Assembly (NCBI GenBank): GCA_027488335.1
Contig: JAIYBU010000201.1
Span: 1-64,000, forward strand
Length of the DNA: 64,000 bases
Reading direction: 5' to 3'
Source of the DNA: Cytophagaceae bacterium
Lineage (GTDB): Bacteria; Bacteroidota; Bacteroidia; Cytophagales; Spirosomataceae
The first letter of the stretch is position 1. Each line of letters starts with the position of its first letter. The notes beneath the pieces are model-generated. The model saw nothing but the letters and a program-made list of their open reading frames with translations, searched no databases and had not been told where the DNA came from. The translations under genes were made by a program, and so were the position numbers. Shown here piece by piece: positions 17,336-26,257 of this stretch.

Positions 17336-17371
17336 GAGCCTCTCGCAGAACTGCGAGAGGCTCTTTGTTTT
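17336..17371 (+). terminator. Rho-independent terminator of the DUF1573 gene
   Basis: GAGCCTCTCGCAG and CTGCGAGAGGCTC are perfect 13-nt complements separated by AA, followed by TTTGTTTTT. Confidence 0.9.
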
Positions 17372-17393
17372 TAGAAGAATTAGCCCGAAAATA

Positions 17394-17423
17394 TTGAATA
17401 TAAATACCAAATTTTTATATTTG
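17394..17423 (+). promoter_or_regulatory. Bacteroidota-type promoter for the ATP-grasp cluster
   Basis: TTG at 17394-17396, exactly 19 nt, then TATATTTG at 17416-17423. The expected leader to the ATG at 17466 is about 35 nt. Confidence 0.7.
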
Positions 17424-17465
17424 AGTATTGTATAAAGTAAATCATCAACAATTTCCCTTGAACCT

Positions 17466-18671
17466 ATGAATTTCCTTTGTATCTGTACGTATTTTAAAGG
17501 TGTCGATTTTCTGAAATCTTGTAAGGCTGAAGGCAATAATGTGTATTTGCTTACCAACCAAAAACTACAAGATAAGGCATGGCCTCGTGAGTCAATCGAC
17601 GAAATTTTCTATTTAGATAATGTTGAAAATACCTTCGACACCTATCAAAAAATATTGGTTGGTTTGGCAGCCTTGATGCAAAGCAAAAAAATTGATAGAG
17701 TAGTGGCACTCGATGACTTTGATGTCGAAAAAGCGGCTTTAGTACGTGAGCATTTTCGTATTCCAGGAATGGGACAAACAACGGCACGTTATTTCAGAGA
17801 TAAACTTGCTATGCGTGTGCAAGCACAAGATGCTGGCATAGCCGTTCCGCCATTCAGCACACTTTTTCATGACATTGATATTACTGAATATTTGCAACGC
17901 ACCTCACCACCATGGGTGATTAAACCTCGTTCAGAAGCATCGGCAGCAGGAATAAAAAAAGTTCATAGTTTTCAAGAAGCGTGGGATACCGTGCATTCGT
18001 TGGGTGACGAACGCCATAATTTCTTGATAGAGCAATTTAAACCTGGCGATGTCTATCACGTAGATTCGCTTACGCTCAACGGCAAAGTTATTTTTACCAG
18101 ATGCAGCCAATATCTCAATACACCTTTTGAAGTGGCTCATGGTGGCGGAATTTTTCGCTCGGTTACGGTTGAGCATGATTCGGAAGATGATGCCGCACTT
18201 AAGAAAATGAATGAAGAGGTGATGCGTGCATTTGGTATGAAATCGAGTGCTTCGCATACGGAAATGATTAAGTGTTATGAAGATGGGAAATTCTACTTTC
18301 TTGAAACTGCCTCACGCGTAGGAGGTGCCAATTTAGCCGAAATGGTGGATGCTTCTTCTGGAATAAATTTATGGAGAGAATGGGCAAAAATCGAAACTGC
18401 GGTAGCCACTGGTAGAACGTATGAATTACCAACCATCGAAGATTATTATTCGGGAATCGTAATTTCGCTTTCTGCACATGAATATCCAGATTATGCACCT
18501 TTCAATGACCCTGAAATTGTTTGGAAAATGAACGAAGAATATCACGTAGGGCTTATCGTTCGTTCAAAAAGTAGAGCAAAAGTACTCGAACTCATGGAAA
18601 AATACGCCACGATGATTCGAGATTTGGGCTATCATGCTTCTGCTCCCGCTCCCGATAAACCTGTACATTAA
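17466..18671 (+). CDS. ATP-grasp carboxylate-amine ligase family protein
   Basis: The protein has 401 residues. The N-terminal 110 residues form a Rossmann-like pre-ATP-grasp domain (MNFLCICTYFKGVDFLKSC...). The ATP-grasp domain (about 115-310) shows the lid/lysine segment PWVIKPRSEASAAGIKKV, the LIEQFKPGDVYHVD strand and the metal-binding FLETASRVGGANLAEM. The family couples ATP hydrolysis through an acyl phosphate to join a carboxylate with an amine or thiol. No close named relative is recognised. It is the first gene of a promoter-led cluster, 30 bp before a glutamine-synthetase-like gene, which suggests two consecutive ligations on one small molecule. The substrate is unknown. Confidence 0.8.
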   Translation: MNFLCICTYFKGVDFLKSCKAEGNNVYLLTNQKLQDKAWPRESIDEIFYLDNVENTFDTYQKILVGLAALMQSKKIDRVVALDDFDVEKAALVREHFRIPGMGQTTARYFRDKLAMRVQAQDAGIAVPPFSTLFHDIDITEYLQRTSPPWVIKPRSEASAAGIKKVHSFQEAWDTVHSLGDERHNFLIEQFKPGDVYHVDSLTLNGKVIFTRCSQYLNTPFEVAHGGGIFRSVTVEHDSEDDAALKKMNEEVMRAFGMKSSASHTEMIKCYEDGKFYFLETASRVGGANLAEMVDASSGINLWREWAKIETAVATGRTYELPTIEDYYSGIVISLSAHEYPDYAPFNDPEIVWKMNEEYHVGLIVRSKSRAKVLELMEKYATMIRDLGYHASAPAPDKPVH

Positions 18672-18701
18672 TTTACGATAATCATCTTTCAACCAAACCT
18701 A

Positions 18702-20051
18702 ATGAATCAACAAGAAATCATCAGTTATGTAAACAATCATCCATCGGGCAAAGTCAAATTGGCAATTGCTGATATTGATGGGGTTTTACGTGGAAAATAT
18801 ATTAGTAAACAAAAATTTATGTCATTACTTGATGGCGACTTAGGTTTTTGTGATGTAGTTTTTGGCTGGGATATGGCCGATGTTTGCTACGACAACGCCA
18901 GTTTTACGGGTTGGCATTCGGGCTATCCTGATGCCAAAGCAAAGCTGGATTTAAGTACATTTCGCAAAATTCCGTGGGAAAATGATATTCCGTTTTTCTT
19001 AGCCGAATTTATTGAAGAAGCCGCCGAAGTTTGTCCAAGAAATGTACTAAAAAGAGTCATTGAAGATGCTGATAAACAAGGATTTAAACCTTTCTTTTCG
19101 CAAGAATTTGAGTGGTTTAACTTTGAAGAAACGCCTGCCTCTATTCACGAAAAAGGCTTTCAGAATCTGACACCACTCACGCCTGGAATGTTTGGTTATT
19201 CGTTGCTCCGTAGTAGTTTACGCAATGATTTTATGACCAACATTTTCGAACAACTTACCCAATTTGGTATTCCACTCGAGGGGCTACATACTGAAACAGG
19301 TCCAGGTGTTTATGAAGCTGCCATTACGTATTCAGATATTTTATCGGCTGCCGATAGAGCCATTCTGTTCAAAACTTCGGTCAAAGAAATTGCCAATAAG
19401 TTGGGAATTATGGCCACTTTTATGGCAAAAATCAATGAAAATCTCCCAGGTTGTAGCGGTCACGTGCATCAAAGCCTGTGGGATTCGGCCGAAAAAAACA
19501 ATCTTTTTTATGATGAAAACTCTCCCAATCATATTAGCTCATTGATGGAAAGTTATATGGCTGGGCAGTTGCATTGTTTGCCGTATATTTTGCCGATGGT
19601 TGCTCCGACAATTAACAGCTACAAACGTTTGGTAGAAGGTGCTTGGGCCCCTACAACACTTACGTGGGCGGTCGATAACCGAACGGTGGCTTTGCGTGCT
19701 TTGCCTTTGGGTAAAAAATCGTGTCGCCTCGAAACTCGTGTAGTTGGGTCTGATACCAATCCATATTTGGCATTGGCTGCTTGTTTGGCGGCGGGTTTAT
19801 ACGGTATCCGCCATCAGCTTAAACTCAATCAACCTGCCACGGTTGGTAATGGCTACCGTGATATCAGTAATGGAATTTTACCAAGCAATTTACACGAAGC
19901 CACGCAAGCCATGAAAAACTCTGCTATTGCTAAAGAGCTTTTCGGCGAAACTTTCGTGCAGCATTTCACCCAAACCCGTGAGTGGGAATGGCGACAACAC
20001 GCCAAAGTGGTTACTGATTGGGAATTGAAACGTTATTTTGAGATTGTATAA
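18702..20051 (+). CDS. Glutamine synthetase family protein (gamma-glutamyl-amine ligase-like)
   Basis: The protein has 449 residues with the GS beta-grasp domain (1-100) and catalytic barrel. Visible active-site segments are ETGPGVYEAAITYSDILSAA (metal Glu residues), GCSGHVHQSLWD (ammonia/ATP-site His), GAWAPTTLTWAVDNRTVALR and SCRLETRVVGSDTNPYLALA. The DNRTVALR segment, rather than the NRSA.IRIP of GlnA, places it with PuuA/gamma-glutamylamide synthetases and other GS-like ligases, not with assimilatory GlnA. It follows the ATP-grasp gene by 30 bp. It probably forms a gamma-glutamyl amide or a related amide; the true substrate is unknown. Confidence 0.82.
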   Translation: MNQQEIISYVNNHPSGKVKLAIADIDGVLRGKYISKQKFMSLLDGDLGFCDVVFGWDMADVCYDNASFTGWHSGYPDAKAKLDLSTFRKIPWENDIPFFLAEFIEEAAEVCPRNVLKRVIEDADKQGFKPFFSQEFEWFNFEETPASIHEKGFQNLTPLTPGMFGYSLLRSSLRNDFMTNIFEQLTQFGIPLEGLHTETGPGVYEAAITYSDILSAADRAILFKTSVKEIANKLGIMATFMAKINENLPGCSGHVHQSLWDSAEKNNLFYDENSPNHISSLMESYMAGQLHCLPYILPMVAPTINSYKRLVEGAWAPTTLTWAVDNRTVALRALPLGKKSCRLETRVVGSDTNPYLALAACLAAGLYGIRHQLKLNQPATVGNGYRDISNGILPSNLHEATQAMKNSAIAKELFGETFVQHFTQTREWEWRQHAKVVTDWELKRYFEIV

Positions 20052-20057
20052 AATCAA

Positions 20058-20184
20058 TTATAGAATGTTGAATGATAGAATGAGTGAATATTTAGGCATT
20101 TAGCATTCAGTATTTTATCATAATTATTTAGTCAACAGCATTCATTCTCTCATTCTATCACTCTATCACTCATTCATTCATTAG
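20058..20184. repeat. GAATGANN octamer repeat with inverted partner
   Basis: The left part repeats the element seen at 2627 (GAATGATA, GAATGAGT, GAATATTT). The right part (20139-20184) is its low-complexity reverse complement (TCATTCTATCACTC...), so the whole could fold into a large imperfect hairpin between the GS-like gene and gntP. Confidence 0.65.
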
Positions 20185-20192
20185 TTAATTCT

Positions 20193-21521
20193 ATGATAAT
20201 TCTTGTCGTTTTTCTTGCCATAGCCTTCATTGTTATTTCGTCTACTTGGTTCAAACTTCATCCGTTGGCTGGTTTGCTTTTGGCGGCTTTGGGCGTTGGG
20301 ATTTTTGCAGGTTTACCGATTGATAAACTCGCCGAAACAATTGGCAAAGGCTTCGGAGAACTGATGTCGAAAATCGGCCTGATGGTTATTTTGGGCTGTG
20401 TTATTGGAGCAATTCTTGATAAATCGGGGGCTGCTATAAAAGTTGCGGATATAATTTTGAAACTTTTTGGTGAAAAATACCCTGCCTTTGCGATGTCGGT
20501 GATTGGAGCAATTGTCGGTATTCCAGTTTTTTGTGATTCGGGATTTATTATTTTGGCAAAACTTAATAAAATTGTTGCCAAAAAAGTAAACCGACCACTC
20601 GGAACGATTGCTATTGCCCTTTCAGGAGGACTTTTTGCTACGCATACGCTCGTACCGCCAACACCTGGTCCGCTTTCGGCAGCAGGAAATTTGAATCTAA
20701 CCGATTCGGTTGGACTCGTGATTTTGGTTGGCTTAGTGGTTTCTATTCCGAGTTTATTTGTTTCTACTTGGTTTGCTCAGAAATTTGCTTCAAATGTAGA
20801 AATAATCGAAGATAACGACTTGGAAATCAGTGAGGTAACGAGTAGTCATTTGTCCGCTTGGAAAGCCTTTATGCCAATTTTACTACCCATTTTATTGATT
20901 GCCTTTGCTTCTTTTGCCAAAATTTCACACGTTTTCAGCGATGAAGTTTTACATTGGTTGAGTTTTCTCGGCAGTCCGTTAGTATCATTTTTACTGGCGA
21001 TTGGGTTTTCATACACACTTTTCCCTGAAAAACCTGCTGATAAATTGTTGGCCTGTTTCAAAAGTGGGATTGAGCATTGTGGCACTACGCTTGTGCTGGT
21101 AGGGGCAGGTGGTGCTTTTGGGGCAATTTTGAAAGAAACTGCTCTGAAAGATATGATTAGTAATTGGCTTTTGGCCAACCAAACATCGGGTGTCATGTTT
21201 TTGGTGATTGCGTTTTTGGTAGCGGCATTTTTCAAAACGGCACAAGGCTCAACCACTACTTCGATGGTGCTTACTTCGGGCATTTTAGCTCCGCTTGCAA
21301 GCACCGTAGGTTTTACCGAACCGCTCGACCTTACGCTTTTAGTAATGGCCGTAGGTAGCGGAGCAATGACCGTTTCACATGCCAATGATGCTTGGTTTTG
21401 GGTAGTTTCTCAGTTTACAGGCATCAACCAGCGAGATGCCTACCGCACCCACACCTTACTTTCTGGCTTGCAAGGCATAGTGAGTTTGGTTTTGGTTTGT
21501 TTGATTTATTTGGTATTTTAG
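20193..21521 (+). CDS. GntP family permease (gluconate:H+ symporter type)
   Basis: This 442-residue membrane protein has about 12 hydrophobic segments. It contains GIPVFCDSGFIILAKLNK and ATHTLVPPTPGPLSAAGNL, both characteristic of GntP permeases, and TAQGSTTTSMVLTSGI near residue 355. Known members import gluconate, idonate, fructuronate or glycerate with protons across the inner membrane. It follows the ATP-grasp and GS-like genes on the same strand, 141 bp after the GS stop, so it may move a substrate or product of that pathway. No gluconate kinase is nearby, which argues against a simple gluconate operon. Confidence 0.88.
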   Translation: MIILVVFLAIAFIVISSTWFKLHPLAGLLLAALGVGIFAGLPIDKLAETIGKGFGELMSKIGLMVILGCVIGAILDKSGAAIKVADIILKLFGEKYPAFAMSVIGAIVGIPVFCDSGFIILAKLNKIVAKKVNRPLGTIAIALSGGLFATHTLVPPTPGPLSAAGNLNLTDSVGLVILVGLVVSIPSLFVSTWFAQKFASNVEIIEDNDLEISEVTSSHLSAWKAFMPILLPILLIAFASFAKISHVFSDEVLHWLSFLGSPLVSFLLAIGFSYTLFPEKPADKLLACFKSGIEHCGTTLVLVGAGGAFGAILKETALKDMISNWLLANQTSGVMFLVIAFLVAAFFKTAQGSTTTSMVLTSGILAPLASTVGFTEPLDLTLLVMAVGSGAMTVSHANDAWFWVVSQFTGINQRDAYRTHTLLSGLQGIVSLVLVCLIYLVF

Positions 21522-21525
21522 AAAA

Positions 21526-21559
21526 AACTTCCCGAAAGTTCTAAAATTTTCGGGAAGTT
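21526..21559. terminator. Bidirectional terminator between gntP and DUF5916 gene
   Basis: AACTTCCCGAAA and TTTCGGGAAGTT form a perfect 12-bp stem with a 10-nt loop, flanked by A- and T-rich sequence. It lies between convergent genes. Confidence 0.85.
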
Positions 21560-21577
21560 AATCTTTAAAATTATTTT

Positions 21578-23887
21578 CTACACATTCAACCAATAAGTCA
21601 TCTTTAAAATCAATGCACGATTTTTAGGAGTCCACGCCTTGATATAATAATTCGGAATATTTTCGGCAAAATAATTATCGGTATAAACCAAAAATAAGTC
21701 AGAAACAGGACGGAAACGCCACTGCAAGCGAGAATTGATATTTGTATTATTGGTTTGAGTATTATATTGAAAAAAGGTACTAAAAAATACACTTTTTGAG
21801 AACGATAGCTCAGCACGAGGTCCAATCAGCCAATAATCAACACTATTATAGGGTTTAGGCATATTGATTTTGGTATAGTTATAGTCCAGCGAAAACACTC
21901 CAAAAGGTTGATAACGATAGCCAATACTACCTTTCAAGAAAGTAGCCTTTCCATCAAAATATTTTCCCTTGTTGAGTTCAAAAGAACCATTTAAGTTATT
22001 TCGTCGGCTACTTGTATAACCAATGCTCAATAGTTGTGTATAATAATTACCGATGGGCAATTCAATTACGTTTTTATAATTATCTGGATTTGGATTATTG
22101 TTAGCATTGGTTGGGTCATAAGGAAAGAAAAGATGGGTAAAACTTCTTGTGTAGGCCACAAAAACTTCTGAACCTGCCGAATTATTGGCAAACATGAAAA
22201 GAGTTGTTTCGCTATCAAGTCTTTCTCCTTTTAAGCTAAATACATCACTTCCTTGTGTTCCGATGCCGTAAGCGTTAATATATTTGGCAACCTTTTTCGA
22301 CTTCGGATTCAGAATAATATTGGCTGGGCGATATATCTGCCAAATACCTGTGCGTGGCACAAAACCCACATCGGCACGGTAATTTTCACCGATACGCTGC
22401 ACTCCCAGATTCAGCTCAATGTTTGGGTGGCTATACCCCATAAAATGAGCGGCACTTCCTGCATCTTTCTTGTTTTCGGGTGAAAAAGATTGATGGTAAT
22501 AACTTTCAGATTGAAAACGGCTATCTTTTGAATAATAATTAAATTCTAAACCACCAACTCGGTTAAATTTACGATAACCCGCTATTTGTTCGGTAGTTAG
22601 ATTACTAAAATCATTTTCTTTATTTACAAAAATACCTCCAAGTGTTGAGCGATTTAAGAGTTTGCGTTGCACAACTGCTACCGAATAATTGGCGGCGGGT
22701 AAATATTTATTTTCTCCGAAATTTACTTTGCGGGTTTGCATATTCATCACCCCAATTCGCCAATCTTCGTTAAGTTTTCCGCTGAGTCTTGCCCCTGCCA
22801 AAATTGGTACTCGTTGGGTATTACCAGTATTTGGATTTCGGGTAATACCAATACGGCGAGAGAAAAACGGACGAGTATCAGGAAAGCCAAAAGTGCCAAA
22901 AAGGTCATTGTTTTCGAGAAAAAACTGTCTTCTTTCAGGGAAAAACAACTCGAAACGACTAAGGTTAGTTACTTGTTTGTCAACTTCGACTTGTGAAAAA
23001 TCGGGATTGACCGTTAAGTCTAAATTCAACGATGGTGTAACAGCAATTTTTGCGTCCATACCTACGCCCGCAGGAAAATTAGAGGTTGTTGGAAGTGCTT
23101 TTAAATCACTTTCATTACGTGGAAAATCCTTTTGGGCTGCCATTGAAACAAATGGAATCAACGAAACATTAGCTCCAGGTTTTGGTGGGTTTTCGTCCCA
23201 AGTCATATTTCCTGCAAAGGCCAAATTGGCTGGTCGGAAATTACGGGGAACAGGACTCCAAGTTGATACTTCGTTTTTCTTCAGCACATTTCGGCCAAAG
23301 TTTACTCGCCAAGTATTTTGCCCATCGGTCACTTTATAGCGTAGGGTTTTGAAAGGAATCGCCATTTCAATCACCCAATAATCATCGTAGTTTTTTACTT
23401 GCGAATACCATTTGTTGTCCCAAAAATTAGAAGATTCTTCGCCGTTGAAAATCAAACCTTCTCGCTGCACGCCGTAAGGATTGACAGCAAACTGAAAAGC
23501 GTTGAGTTTATCTTTGAAAGTATCAAATGTTGCCGTAAAAACATCACTCGTTCCTCCTTCAAAGTCTCGTTTTAATGAAGCGACCGTATATATATCACGG
23601 GGTTCGTAGCAGATAGCACCAACGTAAATGAAATTATCGTCAAAAAGGACTTTTACTTCAGTTTGTAATTTGGCAAAAGAAGAATCATACGGACGGTTCA
23701 GAAAAAAGTTTTTTGCTATGTCGGCAGTTTTCCAAGAGTCTTCATCGAGCAAACCATCTAATTTGATGGGTGTCGTAGATTTTTTGATATGGATACTATA
23801 TTTGTCTTCGTCTTTTTTTGAGTCTTGGGCAAATAATACGTTCATTCCCAATAGGATTGCTCCTACGGTAAAGTAAAGTTTTTTCAT
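21578..23887 (-). CDS. DUF5916 outer-membrane protein with CBM9-like N-terminal domain
   Basis: I chose the ATG at 23887, which gives the signal peptide MKKLYFTVGAILLGMNVLFAQ; the track start 54 nt upstream does not. The mature protein of about 750 residues starts with a carbohydrate-binding-family-9-like beta domain (IKLDGLLDEDSWKTADIAKNF through the RVNFGRNV region), followed by the DUF5916 beta-barrel region (about 300-769) with alternating aromatic strands, ending in a hydrophobic strand MTYWLNV. The family is specific to Bacteroidota and related phyla and its role is unknown; a surface or transport function is likely. It lies downstream of a D-2-hydroxyacid dehydrogenase but has its own promoter-like box. 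Confidence 0.87.
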   Translation of the reverse strand: MKKLYFTVGAILLGMNVLFAQDSKKDEDKYSIHIKKSTTPIKLDGLLDEDSWKTADIAKNFFLNRPYDSSFAKLQTEVKVLFDDNFIYVGAICYEPRDIYTVASLKRDFEGGTSDVFTATFDTFKDKLNAFQFAVNPYGVQREGLIFNGEESSNFWDNKWYSQVKNYDDYWVIEMAIPFKTLRYKVTDGQNTWRVNFGRNVLKKNEVSTWSPVPRNFRPANLAFAGNMTWDENPPKPGANVSLIPFVSMAAQKDFPRNESDLKALPTTSNFPAGVGMDAKIAVTPSLNLDLTVNPDFSQVEVDKQVTNLSRFELFFPERRQFFLENNDLFGTFGFPDTRPFFSRRIGITRNPNTGNTQRVPILAGARLSGKLNEDWRIGVMNMQTRKVNFGENKYLPAANYSVAVVQRKLLNRSTLGGIFVNKENDFSNLTTEQIAGYRKFNRVGGLEFNYYSKDSRFQSESYYHQSFSPENKKDAGSAAHFMGYSHPNIELNLGVQRIGENYRADVGFVPRTGIWQIYRPANIILNPKSKKVAKYINAYGIGTQGSDVFSLKGERLDSETTLFMFANNSAGSEVFVAYTRSFTHLFFPYDPTNANNNPNPDNYKNVIELPIGNYYTQLLSIGYTSSRRNNLNGSFELNKGKYFDGKATFLKGSIGYRYQPFGVFSLDYNYTKINMPKPYNSVDYWLIGPRAELSFSKSVFFSTFFQYNTQTNNTNINSRLQWRFRPVSDLFLVYTDNYFAENIPNYYIKAWTPKNRALILKMTYWLNV

Positions 23888-23930
23888 AAAGGAGATTAAA
23901 ATTGTAGTTTGTTGCTTTAAAACAGACACG

Positions 23931-23938
23931 CAAAAGTA
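23931..23938 (-). promoter_or_regulatory. Promoter -7 box for the DUF5916 gene
   Basis: On the minus strand this reads TACTTTTG, a TAnnTTTG match 44 nt before the chosen ATG. A good -33 TTG at 19-nt spacing is not seen. Confidence 0.4.
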
Positions 23939-23959
23939 CAAAAAAGTTGCAAAAATGTT

Positions 23960-24913
23960 TTAAATCATTCCTTTTGGTTGCTTTCCTTGTTGAAATGATA
24001 TGATATTTTCTACAACTCCTTTTAATAATTCTTGGCGTGCATTCACTCCTGCCCAAGCAATATGTGGCGTAATAATAGTATTTTTTGCTGTCAATACTGG
24101 GTTGGTTGTAGTTGGCGGTTCAACAGAAAGTACATCAAGCCCAGCACCTGCTATTATGCCAGCATTGAGAGCATCGGCTAAGTCTTGTTCATTAATTAGT
24201 CCGCCTCTTGATGTATTTATTAAAATTGCTGAAGATTTCATTAAAGCTAACCTTTCTTTGTTGACAAATTGCTGATTATCAGGTGTTAATGGGCAATGTA
24301 GTGAAATAAAATCGCTTTCTTGAAATATTTGTTCTTGGCTACAAAGCTCCACACCACTCATTCCACCAGAAGTCAAATCTCGCTTATTTGCTAAAACCTT
24401 CATACCGAACCCTAAGCCAATACTGGCTACTTTTTTGCCAATATCACCCAAACCAATAATGCCCAACGTTTTTCCTTCGAGTTCTACCAAAGGTGAGTGA
24501 TAAAAACAAAAATCAGGGCAAGATGTCCAAGTATTTTCGATATTTTTGGAATGCTCTGCTACTCGATTCGTGAAACCTAAAATCAATGAAAATACTAATT
24601 GAGCAACCGAGGCTGAGCTATATCCACGCACGTTAGCCACAATAATATCTTGTGCTTTAGCCGCTTCAATATCAATAATATTATAGCCAGTGGCTACCAC
24701 ACCGATGTATTTCAGATTTGGTAATTGGTTGATAGTCTGTGCATTAAGCGGACATTTATTGGTCAATATTATTTCGGCATCTTTGGCTCGTTCAATAATT
24801 TGATTGGGTGAAGTTCTGTCATAGAGTGTGACATTTCCGAGAGAATCTAAGATTGAAAGGTCTAAATCATTGAGCGGATTTAGGGTATAGGCATCAAGAA
24901 AAACAATGTTCAT
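23960..24913 (-). CDS. D-2-hydroxyacid dehydrogenase (glycerate/hydroxypyruvate reductase-like)
   Basis: The protein has 317 residues. It has the NAD-binding GLGDIGKKV (about 155) within TLGIIGLGDIG, the catalytic Arg in INTSRGGLINE, Glu in LDVLSVEPP and His in ITPHIAWAG. The catalytic triad is therefore complete. Family members reduce 2-oxoacids such as hydroxypyruvate, glyoxylate or pyruvate with NADH. The SVEPP and HIAWA context is closest to HprA-type glycerate dehydrogenases, but specificity cannot be fixed from the sequence. It precedes the DUF5916 gene by 72 bp; any functional link is doubtful. Confidence 0.88.
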   Translation of the reverse strand: MNIVFLDAYTLNPLNDLDLSILDSLGNVTLYDRTSPNQIIERAKDAEIILTNKCPLNAQTINQLPNLKYIGVVATGYNIIDIEAAKAQDIIVANVRGYSSASVAQLVFSLILGFTNRVAEHSKNIENTWTSCPDFCFYHSPLVELEGKTLGIIGLGDIGKKVASIGLGFGMKVLANKRDLTSGGMSGVELCSQEQIFQESDFISLHCPLTPDNQQFVNKERLALMKSSAILINTSRGGLINEQDLADALNAGIIAGAGLDVLSVEPPTTTNPVLTAKNTIITPHIAWAGVNARQELLKGVVENIISFQQGKQPKGMI

Positions 24914-25082
24914 AAGGCTTAGAGTCTGGAATTTTTGACGAAATTATCAACTAAAAACTTCTTGTCAAAACACTTTGTGGATAAACAGAAATTAATTTTC
25001 TTGATATGAAAATCCTACACAATTTTAATTTTTATGTTATATTTACTTGTGTATTGCCATGTGCAACTCAAAACTTAAAAAT

Positions 25083-25787
25083 ATGAAAATAATTTTTTTG
25101 TCTATCGTTTTTGTGGGAGCTATGGCTATCCAAAGTTTTGCAGGAACTCTTCGTGGAGCATGGGAAATGCAACCCGAAAGCAGTGTCTCAAACGAAAGAG
25201 CGGTGATGATTGCCACCGAAAACTATCTTTCGATTGCAGTTTTTGAAAAGAACGCCTACATCCGAACTTACGGTGGTACGTACACAATTGATAATAATGG
25301 ATTGACGTTACTGCTTGAATTTAATGATAAAAATCCAGAGAGTGTTGGTACAAAAATTACCTATAAGTATGCCAGAACTGCTAATGAGTTTACGATTGAG
25401 AATCAAGTCAAAACAACTTGGAAACGCCTTGATGAAGGGAAAGATGCCCTTTCTGGAAATTGGCGAATCTCGGCCCGTGCTGGGCAAGATGGACAAATGA
25501 CCGAAATGAAGCGTACTGCCCGAAAGACCTTGAAAATATGCTCAGGAACAAGGTTTCAATGGTTCGCCATCAACCCCGAAACCAAAGAGTTTTTCGGAAC
25601 AGGTGGCGGCACATACACCCTGAAAGATGGAAAATATACCGAAACACTCGAGTTTTTCTCAAGAGATAATAGTAGAGTAGGAGCATCACTTACGTTTGAT
25701 GCGAAAGTAGAGGCTGATAAGTGGCAGCATTCGGGAAAAAGCTCAAAAGGAGAGCCTGTGAATGAAATTTGGGGAAAAGAAAAATAG
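25083..25787 (+). CDS. Secreted protein of unknown function with two similar domains
   Basis: The ATG at 25083 gives MKIIFLSIVFVGAMAIQSFAG, a clear signal peptide; the track start at 25047 adds 12 unrelated residues. The mature part is about 215 residues and consists of two similar halves. GTLRGAWEM...YGGTYTIDNN..TLLLEF...VGTKITYKY is repeated as ALSGNWRIS...GGGTYTLKDGKYTETLEF...VGASLTFDA. This suggests two lipocalin-like or other small beta domains. I recognise no named family. The gene is monocistronic, with a convergent neighbour 17 bp downstream and no hairpin between them. Confidence 0.75.
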   Translation: MKIIFLSIVFVGAMAIQSFAGTLRGAWEMQPESSVSNERAVMIATENYLSIAVFEKNAYIRTYGGTYTIDNNGLTLLLEFNDKNPESVGTKITYKYARTANEFTIENQVKTTWKRLDEGKDALSGNWRISARAGQDGQMTEMKRTARKTLKICSGTRFQWFAINPETKEFFGTGGGTYTLKDGKYTETLEFFSRDNSRVGASLTFDAKVEADKWQHSGKSSKGEPVNEIWGKEK

Positions 25788-25803
25788 TTTTTCCCAAGCA
25801 TAT

Positions 25804-26256
25804 TTAGATTTGTTGTAAAGCCGCTTCTGCGGCTTTTTTCACGATTGCTAAGTCGGTTGTACCTTTAAAGCCGCTAAAACCGTATGAAATAGTAGTTTCT
25901 GAATCTAACTGAATCGGTTGTCCACCTTCCCAGCCCATGAGTTCGGGCAATGGTATGCCAAAATCTCGGTAATTGAGTTTATCGGTAAAAATTAAACGTT
26001 CAAATTCCCCTGTTTTGTAGCCAGTTATCCAAACTTGCGAGGCTTTTCGATAGGCTACATCGTAGTATCGTCGGCCTGTTAGTTTATCATCGCCCCAAAT
26101 TTTTCCGTAAACATTCCCTTCGTCGTCGATGATACAAATCGCTACATTTCCCTCACAAATCCCCCAATCGGGTTCGCTATTTTGGTACGTAGGGACTTGT
26201 ACTGAAAGATTTTCGAGTATTTGATGGATAATTTCTTGGCGTTTTTGAGGTGTCAT
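25804..26256 (-). CDS. GlcG/HbpS-like (heme-binding/DUF336) family protein, probable
   Basis: The 150-residue protein has no signal peptide. The strand NVAICIIDDEGNVYGKIWG, the helix AYRKASQVWITGY and the GWEGGQPIQL segment resemble the GlcG/HbpS fold, whose members bind heme or other small ligands. The match is by eye and the usual glycine-rich GGxP motif is only approximate. It is the last of a minus-strand trio: proB, a 28-bp gap, a small membrane protein, a 1-bp gap, then this gene. The 1-bp spacing suggests translational coupling with the membrane protein. Confidence 0.55.
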   Translation of the reverse strand: MTPQKRQEIIHQILENLSVQVPTYQNSEPDWGICEGNVAICIIDDEGNVYGKIWGDDKLTGRRYYDVAYRKASQVWITGYKTGEFERLIFTDKLNYRDFGIPLPELMGWEGGQPIQLDSETTISYGFSGFKGTTDLAIVKKAAEAALQQI

Positions 26257-26257
26257 T

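Noticed and set aside
20846-21385. 179-aa minus-strand ORF inside gntP
   Set aside because: It is an antisense shadow; low-complexity text with no motif.
20193-21521. Gluconate utilisation operon
   Set aside because: No gluconate kinase, dehydratase or regulator accompanies the GntP permease.
22689-23339. 216-aa plus-strand ORF opposite the DUF5916 gene
   Set aside because: It is antisense to a well-supported gene, with Ser/Lys/Arg-rich composition typical of shadow frames.
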